From Bacteroidota bacterium (GTDB lineage: Bacteria; Bacteroidota; Bacteroidia; Cytophagales; Cyclobacteriaceae), in contig JAEZGH010000028.1 of NCBI GenBank assembly GCA_023417065.1, positions 1 through 20,094 of the forward strand: a DNA stretch of 20,094 bases, read 5' to 3'. The notes beneath the pieces were generated by a model. The model did no database searches, had not been told where the DNA came from, and was given only the letters and a program-made list of their open reading frames with translations. Position 1 is the first letter of the stretch, and each line of letters opens with the position of its first letter. Below, one piece after another: positions 13,106 to 20,094 of this stretch. A program made the translations under genes and the position numbers.

Positions 13106-15034
13106 ATGATCAGAGGCCTGATACTTGTGTTGATTTTAACTGTAGCGAGTACTGTTGACGGACTGGCCCAGGCGAAACTCACCAGTACCAATAAGAAGGC
13201 TATCGCGCTTTATACCGAGGCCGACAACTACAGAGTTAGGCGCCAATATCGTCAGGCAGTTGATTTATTGAATCAGGCTATCAGCAGGGATAAGAATTTC
13301 GTGGAGGCCTATTACCGTCTCGGCCTGGTGTACTTCAACATGCGGGTTTATCCAAAGGCGATCGAACAATTTGAAAAGGCACTTTCTCTCACGCAGGAAC
13401 TCCGGATTCAGAAAGTAGTGTGGTTTGATCTTGGGGAGGCTTATCTGTTACAAGGCCAGTATGAAAAAGCGGCTTCTGTGCTAAAGCAGTTTGTAGACAA
13501 CGAGAAGGCGAATCGAAACAAACTGGATCACGCCCGGCGAAATCTTGAGAATGCGATGTACGCGCTTGAAAATCAGGATAAAACTGCAGAGGTGCGGCGA
13601 AGACCGCTGAGCGATACCGTGAACCAGTTTGTGATGCAGTACTTCCCGGTACTGACTGCCGATGAAAGTGCGCTGATTTTCACGCGTCGAAACGGGCATA
13701 CGGATCGTCATGATGAAGACCTCGTAGTCAGCTACCGGAATCAAAAAGGCGAATGGATGCCACCGGTATCGATCTCAAAAAATATCAATTCCGAAATGAA
13801 TGAGGGCACGTGCACCATTTCCGCGGACGGAAGAAAGCTGATATTCACTTCGTGCTCGGGCCGCGACAACTACGGGAGCTGCGACCTTTTTGAGTCGGTG
13901 AGAATCGGGGACGAGTGGTCTGCCCCCAAAAACCTGGGGCCTGGCGTAAACACGTCGGGGTGGGAGTCGCAGCCATCATTGTCAGCCGATGGGCGAACCC
14001 TGTACTTTGTCTCCGACCGTCGTAACGGTATGGGTATGCGAGACATATGGGTGTCAACGCTTGACGAAAACAATAAGTGGTCAAAGGCGGTGAACCTCGG
14101 GCCCCCGGTGAATACCGAATTCGACGAGATGTCGCCGTTCATCCACGTAAACGGACGGACCTTATTTTATGCCACCAACGCGCTGAAGGGATTCGGCGGA
14201 TATGACATTTTCTATAGCGAAAATCAATCGGGTACGTGGACTGCTCCCCAGAACATCGGCGCGTACATTAATAATCACGATGACCAGTTTTCGTTGTTCA
14301 TCACGGCTGATGGCGCGAAGGGTTATTATTCGCACGAAGAAACGGGTGCAGATGGTCTGGCCTACAGCAAAATCTACGAAGTACGGATACCCCGCGAAAA
14401 ACAGGTGAGGTTCAGGAGTAACTACGTAAAGGGCGTTGTTCGCGACAGCGAGACGAAGGCGCCGCTGTCGGCAAAAGTTGAACTGGTCGATCTGGAGGCC
14501 GATAAAGTGATTTCGCAGGTTAGTTCTGACTCAGTTACAGGCGAATATCTTATGGTTCTGACCCAGGGCTCGGAGTATGGATTATATGTCACGCGGCCGG
14601 GGTACCTGTTCCGGAGCCTGAACTTCAATTATTCTGATGTTCAGGATTTTGAACCAATCGTTGTAGACATAAACCTGGATAAGGTCCGGGAAGGATCGAT
14701 GGTTGTCTTAAATAATATCTTTTTTGATGTGGACAAGGCGGAGCTGAAGGATAAGTCGACGGTTGAACTTGAGAAGATCGTTCGATTCATGACGGAGAAC
14801 CCCGGGGTGAGGATTCAAATCAGCGGGCACACTGACAACACGGGGTCGGCGGATCACAACAGGCAGCTCTCGCTTCGCCGGGCTACGGCTGTTTACAACT
14901 ACCTGGTTAAGCGCGGAATCAAGGAAGGTCGGGTGAAGTATTTTGGCTATGGGGCGGACAAGCCCATTGCGGACAACGCGACCGCGGAAGGACGGCAGCT
15001 CAATCGACGTATTGAGTTTTCCATTGTCAGGTAG
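13106..15034 (+). CDS. PorE-like envelope protein: TPR, PD40 beta-propeller, CRD, OmpA C-terminal domain
   Basis: A 642-aa exported protein. Residues 1-22 are a signal peptide (ending GLAQA), with no lipobox. TPR repeats span about 28-155. A WD40-like PD40 beta-propeller spans about 175-430 (repeated LxFTS/FVSDR-type blades such as GRTLYFVSD). A carboxypeptidase-regulatory-like fold lies at about 437-525 (VKGVVRDSETKAPL). The OmpA-like peptidoglycan-binding domain is at about 535-640, with GHTDNTG and LSLRRA carrying the diaminopimelate-contacting D577 and R592. This order is that of PorE, a type IX secretion system component of Porphyromonas gingivalis. Many Bacteroidota have several such paralogs, so a T9SS role is only a possibility. 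It probably anchors an outer-membrane complex to peptidoglycan. It starts 1 bp after pabC; the longer frame's extra start lies inside pabC. Confidence 0.9.
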   Translation: MIRGLILVLILTVASTVDGLAQAKLTSTNKKAIALYTEADNYRVRRQYRQAVDLLNQAISRDKNFVEAYYRLGLVYFNMRVYPKAIEQFEKALSLTQELRIQKVVWFDLGEAYLLQGQYEKAASVLKQFVDNEKANRNKLDHARRNLENAMYALENQDKTAEVRRRPLSDTVNQFVMQYFPVLTADESALIFTRRNGHTDRHDEDLVVSYRNQKGEWMPPVSISKNINSEMNEGTCTISADGRKLIFTSCSGRDNYGSCDLFESVRIGDEWSAPKNLGPGVNTSGWESQPSLSADGRTLYFVSDRRNGMGMRDIWVSTLDENNKWSKAVNLGPPVNTEFDEMSPFIHVNGRTLFYATNALKGFGGYDIFYSENQSGTWTAPQNIGAYINNHDDQFSLFITADGAKGYYSHEETGADGLAYSKIYEVRIPREKQVRFRSNYVKGVVRDSETKAPLSAKVELVDLEADKVISQVSSDSVTGEYLMVLTQGSEYGLYVTRPGYLFRSLNFNYSDVQDFEPIVVDINLDKVREGSMVVLNNIFFDVDKAELKDKSTVELEKIVRFMTENPGVRIQISGHTDNTGSADHNRQLSLRRATAVYNYLVKRGIKEGRVKYFGYGADKPIADNATAEGRQLNRRIEFSIVR

Positions 15035-15170
15035 AAGTGCTCCGCGTGCCGGGCCTTTCCTTTCGGAAAAAATCTAAAAAAAATCTTCAGGAATTGGTAG
15101 GCAAAATCCTTCCGAAATCGGATTAGGTGCAATTGCTTGCGGCCAATAGCGTATTTTGGGGGACAAGTCA

Positions 15171-15201
15171 TTTGTAACTTGATATTTTGTTAATATGTTT
15201 G
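15171..15201 (+). promoter_or_regulatory. Promoter of susC (TTTG-N19-TATGTTTG)
   Basis: TTTG (15171-15174) and TATGTTTG (15194-15201) with a 19-bp spacer give a complete match to the Bacteroidota housekeeping promoter. The transcript should begin around 15206-15210, leaving an A/T-rich leader of about 30 nt before the ATG at 15237. It also separates susCD from the preceding operon. No clear operator was noticed. Confidence 0.8.
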
Positions 15202-15236
15202 ATCGCTTAAATAATTTATTACCTAATCTGAATTGT

Positions 15237-18200
15237 ATGAGGAGATTTCTACTCTTGAGCTTGTCGGTCGTCATTTTTATGGCGGGCGAGTTAGCAGCGC
15301 AGGATCGGACGGTCACAGGAACCGTTACGTCTGTTGAAGATGGCTCCGCGCTTCCTGGCGTAAACGTTGTTGTTAAAGGAACAACGATTGGTACGTCCAC
15401 GGACGCAAGCGGCCGGTACACTATTTCAGTACCTGGTTCAGCAGGAACTTTGGTTTTTTCATTCATTGGTCTGACCAGTGTTGAAGAGGAGATTGGATCG
15501 CGCGCTGTGATTGATGTCAGAATGTCAACCGATGCCACAGAACTTACGGAAGTTGTGATTGTTGCATATGGTCAGCAAAGCCAGCGTGCAATCGTTGGTT
15601 CAGTTGCAAGTGTTGATTCTGAAGTAATTGCAAAGCAACAGGTTGCCAGCGTGGCTAACGCCATCCAGGGTACCGTACCCGGTGTAAACATCATCTCTGC
15701 CGGGGGACAACCTGGCGATAACCCCACGATCCGTATCCGCGGTATCAGCTCGATCAACGCTTCCGCTGATCCTCTGATCGTTGTTAATGGTGTACCCTTC
15801 AACGGTAACCTAAACACCATTAGTGCCGACCAAATCGAAAGTATCAACGTACTTAAGGATGCGTCTTCTACCGCGTTGTACGGATCACGAGCAACCAACG
15901 GGGTACTATTGATTACCACTAAACAAGGTAAGAGAAGCCAGCCTGCGACGTTCAACTTTTCAGCAACCGCAGGGGTGGCAAATCAGGCTGTTCCTTTTCA
16001 TAAGTTCCTCAGCACTGACCGCTATACCGAGCTTGCATGGGAAGCTGTAAAAAACTCTTATCAGTATATTGACGGTGAAACTGCCGCAGATGCTGCTCAA
16101 ATGGCGTCAGACAACCTGGTGAACGACTTCCTACGGTACAACCCTTACGGAACCGGAAATCCGGTTGGTACTGATGGAAGACTTATTTCTACGAACAAAC
16201 TTTGGTCGACAGATTGGGAGAAAGAGATCGTAAATCGCAATGCGTCACGTCAGGATTACGCTCTGTCAGTTTCCGGTGGTAGCGAAAAAACTACGTACTA
16301 CTTTGCAGCTAACTACCTGACTCAGGAAGGTGCTGTGAAAACATCCAACTTCGATCGTGCAACAGCCCGTATCAGCGTTGATTCAGAAGTAAATAATTGG
16401 TTTACTGTAGGTTTGAATACTGCGTATTCGTCTCAGTCTCAAAACTATCCGACACAATCAGGGACAGCGTATCAAAGTGCCATCCAGTGGATTTTCTCTG
16501 TTCCGTCATACTATCCTATGTATCACCACGATGAAAGCGGTGCTCTCGTACTGGATGATTTCGGCAATCCGATATTTGACTACGGAAACAATGTTGGTCA
16601 GTCTTTGAACGGATCACGTCCCGGTCTTTCCGGTGAAAACGCTGTTGGTGGTCTTTATAACTATCAATACAAGAACAAGCGCGACAACCTGAATGCCGTA
16701 GGATATGCGAAAATTGACTTCACGGACTACCTCTCATTCAAGACTACCCTTGGATACGAAAAGTATACATTCGATTACTTTACATATATCCATAATGAGT
16801 TTGGGTATGCGGCTAACGTAGGTGGTCGCGTTACGAATCAACGTGATTTGACAACTACGTTCAACCTCACTAACGCATTAAATTTCAATAAGACGTTTGG
16901 TGGCGACCATGAGGTAAACGTTACTTTGATTCAGGAAGCATATGAAGCAGAGGTCTCGGGCCTGAGCGCTCAGGGCACAGGGTTCCTGCCGAATGTAAAA
17001 GTGCTTAACGGAAGTACTGTTCCTGAGAATGTTGGCGGGTATATCAATGAAGAAAGACTATCGAGCTACCTGGGACGTGCGTCGTACAGCTTCAGGGATA
17101 AGTATTACATCGAAGGTGCATACCGCCGCGATGGATCTTCCCGCTTTGGAAGCGATGTTAGATGGGGTGACTTCTTCTCCATTGGTGGAGGTTGGGTGAT
17201 CTCCGATGAAGGCTTCTTCGAAGGAATTAATTCGAACGTGATCAGCTTTGCCAAACTGAAGGCATCCTATGGTGAACTTGGTAATAACCGGGTACTTGAT
17301 GGCAACGGTAATGCGAGCTACTTCCCTTATCTTCAGTTGTTTGAAACCGGCTGGAATCAAGGGCCGTTTACCGGCGTTATTGTTCCCAACGTTTCAGATC
17401 CGTTCCTCCTTTGGGAAAAGACTGCTTCAACGAACATTGGACTTGAACTGCGTTTCCTCAACGACCGCCTTTCAGCAAATGTTGAGTACTACAACAAAGA
17501 GTCTGTCGACCTGATTTACGACAAGCCGTTGGCGAAATCTACTGGTTTCCCTTCGATTACAACCAACCTGGGTGCACTTCGCAACTATGGATGGGAATTC
17601 ACACTGAACTCGAGCAATATCAAATCTGATCTGGTAACCTGGACGACAGGTCTGAACTTCTCATTCGACAGAAACGAGGTTACAGAGCTTACTCAGGAGT
17701 TTTTTATTTCTGGAACCAAAAGATGGGAAGTGGGCAGATCACTGTATGACTTCTATCTCCAGGAATGGGCTGGTGTAAATCCTGAGAATGGATATGGAAT
17801 GTGGTACAAGGATGTGCTTGACGCCGATGGAAATCCCACAGGTGAACGTGAAACAACAGAGGTTTATTCAGAAGCAACGCGTTACTATACAGGACAAAGT
17901 TCGCTGCCTAAAGTGATCGGTGGATTCACGAACTATGTTCGTTACGGAAACTTCGATCTGAATATTCTCATGAATTTCAGCTTCGGGTCCTATATCCTCG
18001 ATGGTCAGTATCAGGCGTTGATGGGTGGATTTGAAACCCCTGGTAGCGGCGCCGGTTCCGTTGATCTCGAAAATCGTTGGACTCAGCCTGGTGATATCAC
18101 TGATGTTCCGTTGGTACTTGCCAGCAACAACGACTTCAATGCTCAGTCCACACGATTCCTGTTCAAAAACGACTATGTGCGTCTGAGGGCTCTGAATTTC

Positions 18201-18392
18201 GGTTATAATGTGCCTAAGGCTACACTTAGCAAATATGGAATCTCAGGCTTGCGTGTCTTCTTCCAGGGTGACAACCTGCTTACGTTCCAGAGCCATAAGG
18301 GTATCGATCCGGAACAAAGTCTGGCCGGAACTACCAACCACCGGTCTTACAATCAGAAGATCACTTCTTTGGGTATCAACTTGACCTTCTAA
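15237..18392 (+). CDS. SusC/RagA-family TonB-dependent outer-membrane transporter
   Basis: A 1051-aa TonB-linked outer-membrane importer that works with a SusD lipoprotein to take up glycans or peptides too large for porins. Residues 1-22 are a signal peptide (ending AAQ). A carboxypeptidase-regulatory-like domain spans about 24-100, then a TonB-box-like EVVIVAYG (105-112). The plug domain runs to about 230 with VNGVPF, NVLKDASSTALYGSRATNGV and ITTKQGK, and the long beta-barrel ends GINLTF. No STN domain is present, so no direct link to a FecR-type anti-sigma factor. The ATG at 15237 is set by the signal peptide and promoter; an in-frame ATG at 15195 lies inside the -7 element. The substrate is unknown: no hydrolase or regulator is in view, and RagA-type (peptide) import is as likely as glycan import. 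Confidence 0.95.
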   Translation: MRRFLLLSLSVVIFMAGELAAQDRTVTGTVTSVEDGSALPGVNVVVKGTTIGTSTDASGRYTISVPGSAGTLVFSFIGLTSVEEEIGSRAVIDVRMSTDATELTEVVIVAYGQQSQRAIVGSVASVDSEVIAKQQVASVANAIQGTVPGVNIISAGGQPGDNPTIRIRGISSINASADPLIVVNGVPFNGNLNTISADQIESINVLKDASSTALYGSRATNGVLLITTKQGKRSQPATFNFSATAGVANQAVPFHKFLSTDRYTELAWEAVKNSYQYIDGETAADAAQMASDNLVNDFLRYNPYGTGNPVGTDGRLISTNKLWSTDWEKEIVNRNASRQDYALSVSGGSEKTTYYFAANYLTQEGAVKTSNFDRATARISVDSEVNNWFTVGLNTAYSSQSQNYPTQSGTAYQSAIQWIFSVPSYYPMYHHDESGALVLDDFGNPIFDYGNNVGQSLNGSRPGLSGENAVGGLYNYQYKNKRDNLNAVGYAKIDFTDYLSFKTTLGYEKYTFDYFTYIHNEFGYAANVGGRVTNQRDLTTTFNLTNALNFNKTFGGDHEVNVTLIQEAYEAEVSGLSAQGTGFLPNVKVLNGSTVPENVGGYINEERLSSYLGRASYSFRDKYYIEGAYRRDGSSRFGSDVRWGDFFSIGGGWVISDEGFFEGINSNVISFAKLKASYGELGNNRVLDGNGNASYFPYLQLFETGWNQGPFTGVIVPNVSDPFLLWEKTASTNIGLELRFLNDRLSANVEYYNKESVDLIYDKPLAKSTGFPSITTNLGALRNYGWEFTLNSSNIKSDLVTWTTGLNFSFDRNEVTELTQEFFISGTKRWEVGRSLYDFYLQEWAGVNPENGYGMWYKDVLDADGNPTGERETTEVYSEATRYYTGQSSLPKVIGGFTNYVRYGNFDLNILMNFSFGSYILDGQYQALMGGFETPGSGAGSVDLENRWTQPGDITDVPLVLASNNDFNAQSTRFLFKNDYVRLRALNFGYNVPKATLSKYGISGLRVFFQGDNLLTFQSHKGIDPEQSLAGTTNHRSYNQKITSLGINLTF

Positions 18393-18406
18393 AAAAGCAT
18401 TTGATT

Positions 18407-19849
18407 ATGAATAATTTTTTGATAAAAATCGGCAAATATGCAATCGCACTCTCCATGCTGGTGATGGCAGGTTGCGGCGATTCATACCTTGATGAACCGG
18501 CTCCTACAGACCAGGTGGACGAAACCGTGGTGTTTGGATCCCGGACTGGGGTAGATGCCTTTATGGCAGGTATCCTTCGACGGATGCGCGGACAGTTTAC
18601 CACTGGCCACGATGCAGGTGGATTGAATTCAATACTTTATGCAAGGTCTGTCAAAGGCAATGATGTTGTCCAGGCAAACACCTGGTTCAACTTTGACTAC
18701 GCCAACGACAACCGCGAACCTACGTATCGCAGAACTACTTTTTCCTGGGATTTCTCCTATGCAATCATCGGCCAGCTCAACCTGCTTATTCAGGGAGTTG
18801 AAGAAAGTACAGCACTTTCGGACGTGGACAAAAATGAAATCCTCGGACAGGCAAAAGCGTTAAGGGCATTTTACTACCATCAGTTGATCCTTGAGTTTTG
18901 CCCGGCATATTCAATTGATCCCAGTTTTCCCGCACCTCCGATCTATAAAGAGCTTTCGCTTGACGGAAAACCAATGTCGACTATGGAGGAGCTTTATGCA
19001 TTTATACTGGAGGATCTGAATGAAGCAGTTCAGAAACTGCCAACCAGCCGCCTCGATAAATCATTCGTAAATGTAAATGTAGCGTATGCATTCCTGGCAC
19101 AGGTTCATCAGGCAATGGGCAACTGGCCCGAAGCAGAAGCTGCAGCGAATGCCGCTTACGGCGGAAATGTTGCAGCCGCGTTGAATGCAGGACAATATGA
19201 CGACGGATTCAACGACCTCAGTGCTACTGAGTGGATCTGGGGCCTTCCGCAGTATGACGATCAGTCTGCATACTACTACAGCGCGCCGCACTCACAGGCG
19301 GACCACTTCGTGCTTTCTTACCAGGGTACATTCTTCAATAATGAATTTGTATCCCTGTTTTCTGAAACCGATGTAAGAAATCTGTTCATCGGCGGTGCTT
19401 ATACCGGAACGACGCCATCGAACTGGAACTATTGGATTACTACCAAATTCTCTTTTGAGTTTAACTCTGATATTCCGGTTATCAGAACACCGGAAATGAT
19501 CCTGATTGAAGCTGAAGCGAAATTCAGAAACGGTGACCACGATGAAGCCCATGAACTGCTTTATGCGCTTCAGTCAAACCGCGATCCTGATGCGGTGAAG
19601 TCGTCCAATACTGGCGATAATCTGCTGGAAGAAATCCTGATCGAAAGACGCAAGGAGTTGTATGCTGAAACCGGTGTTGAATGGTTCGATGCTAAGCGTC
19701 TCCAGAGACCGATCATCCGCTCCGGCAACCATCGCGTAGGCGCAGCAGCAAATCTTGAGGCGAATAGCAAGAAATTCTTCCTGAAAATCCCTCAGCCTGA
19801 AATTGATGCCAATCCAAACATTGACGAGTCTGTCAATGCCAACAGATAG
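18407..19849 (+). CDS. SusD/RagB-family outer-membrane lipoprotein
   Basis: A 480-aa surface lipoprotein partner of the SusC-like transporter, the lid of the uptake complex. The N-terminus has a signal sequence and a lipobox-type junction VMAGC, with lipid cysteine C23 followed by GDSYLDE. The SusD family's helical TPR-like scaffold is suggested by EILGQAKALRAFYYHQLI and ELYAFILEDLNEAVQKLP. The C-terminal SusD domain is marked by IRTPEMILIEAEAKFRNGDHDEA and EEILIERRKELYAETGVEWFDAKRL. The ATG at 18407 is preferred over a TTG two codons earlier. It starts 14 bp after the susC stop, so the two are co-transcribed. Ligand unknown. An IS element begins 28 bp after the stop codon. Confidence 0.94.
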   Translation: MNNFLIKIGKYAIALSMLVMAGCGDSYLDEPAPTDQVDETVVFGSRTGVDAFMAGILRRMRGQFTTGHDAGGLNSILYARSVKGNDVVQANTWFNFDYANDNREPTYRRTTFSWDFSYAIIGQLNLLIQGVEESTALSDVDKNEILGQAKALRAFYYHQLILEFCPAYSIDPSFPAPPIYKELSLDGKPMSTMEELYAFILEDLNEAVQKLPTSRLDKSFVNVNVAYAFLAQVHQAMGNWPEAEAAANAAYGGNVAAALNAGQYDDGFNDLSATEWIWGLPQYDDQSAYYYSAPHSQADHFVLSYQGTFFNNEFVSLFSETDVRNLFIGGAYTGTTPSNWNYWITTKFSFEFNSDIPVIRTPEMILIEAEAKFRNGDHDEAHELLYALQSNRDPDAVKSSNTGDNLLEEILIERRKELYAETGVEWFDAKRLQRPIIRSGNHRVGAAANLEANSKKFFLKIPQPEIDANPNIDESVNANR

Positions 19850-19880
19850 AATTGACGTCTTAATGCCTAGATAAAAAGAG

Positions 19881-19911
19881 GCCGTCTCAAAAGTCATGAG
19901 GCGGCTTTTTT
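19881..19911. terminator. Bidirectional intrinsic terminator at the IS edge
   Basis: GCCGTCTC (19881-19888) pairs with GAGGCGGC (19898-19905) over eight pairs with one G-U, followed by six T's on the plus strand. On the minus strand the hairpin is followed by CTCTTTTT, so the transposase transcript could also stop here. On the plus strand it lies 31 bp after the susD stop and probably ends the susCD transcript, although it lies within the IS. Confidence 0.75.
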
Positions 19912-19986
19912 ATTTTTTTGGCGGACGCGATTCGGGTGGTTCGGTTTCTCAGCTCGGGGTGGCTAATAAAAATGTGTTGAGCCGTC

Positions 19987-20094
19987 TCAGGCTCCTGCTT
20001 TGGCCAGATTATGGGCTATTGCGAGTAATCCGGTCTCGATTGTGACCTTATCGATGCCTCGAAGCATAAATCGTTTGAAGTTTTTGTTGTGCTT
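19987..20094 (-). CDS. Transposase, C-terminal fragment (IS1182-like)
   Basis: The last 35 codons of a minus-strand ORF that enters from the right window edge, ending at TGA (19989-19987). The residues include KHNKNFKRFMLRG and TIETGLLAIAHNLAK. The pattern HNK-x-F-x-RF-x-LRG-(14)-LL-x-IAHNL is what I know from the C-terminus of IS1182-family DDE transposases. The frame runs without interruption to the window end. The catalytic residues are off the window, so activity cannot be judged. Confidence 0.7.
   Translation of the reverse strand, partial: KHNKNFKRFMLRGIDKVTIETGLLAIAHNLAKAGA

Larger units (their letters stand above)
19878..20094 (-). mobile_element. IS element (IS1182-like), partial, cut by the window end
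   Basis: The terminal 217 bp hold the 3' end of a minus-strand transposase and an edge sequence starting GAGGCCGTCTCAAAAG (19878), which resembles IS ends of this group as I recall them; the exact terminal repeat is inferred. The element inserted 28 bp after susD, leaving susD intact. The other end and any target duplication are off the window, so exact limits are not proven. Confidence 0.6.

Overview
The window is chromosomal DNA of a member of the Bacteroidota, most likely a Cytophagia-type bacterium with about 50% GC. The signs are a SusC/SusD outer-membrane pair, an OmpA protein of PorE-like architecture, a Bacteroidota-type zinc-finger protein, several promoters of the TAnnTTTG type (one with a full TTTG-N19-TAnnTTTG), and few Shine-Dalgarno sites. 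The genus is not determined.

Left end (1-2960), accessory. The window opens in the 3' end of a plus-strand group II intron: domains V and VI are readable, with the bulged branch-point A at 117 and the intron ending at 123. A minus-strand DUF2199 gene (136-636) follows. It is bounded by inverted copies of a 17-nt sequence (124-140 and 642-658). An 86-nt imperfect palindrome (654-739), whose ends resemble integron attC core sites, separates it from a minus-strand tyrosine recombinase (745-1893). The intron ends exactly where the core-site homology begins. Together this looks like an integron-style gene cassette, attC-like site and recombinase, with an intron in the opposite strand of the next site. 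This is the most unusual part of the window. A small zinc-finger protein is transcribed divergently (2093-2503). A 457-bp stretch without genes follows, holding an in-phase 11-bp tandem array (2685-2772).

Middle (2961-8057), housekeeping genes on both strands: an IscA-type Fe-S assembly protein and an unknown protein (minus); methylmalonyl-CoA epimerase (plus); a 62-aa lipoprotein (minus); thiamine-monophosphate kinase ThiL (plus); an unknown 121-aa protein (minus); an ACP phosphodiesterase-like protein (minus); and an exported metal-dependent amidohydrolase (plus).

Plus-strand run (8189-15034): lepA, folD, queE, pabB, pabC and a large TPR/PD40/CRD/OmpA envelope protein. From folD onward the genes are separated by at most 18 bp or overlap. 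Aminodeoxychorismate synthase and lyase make p-aminobenzoate for folate, FolD handles one-carbon folates, and QueE works in the 7-deazaguanine (queuosine) pathway, which shares its first pterin intermediate with folate synthesis.

Right end (15171-20094): a textbook Bacteroidota promoter drives a susC-susD pair with no glycan- or peptide-processing enzyme in view. An IS element, judged IS1182-like from the last 35 residues of its minus-strand transposase, begins about 30 bp after susD and carries a bidirectional terminator hairpin at its edge.
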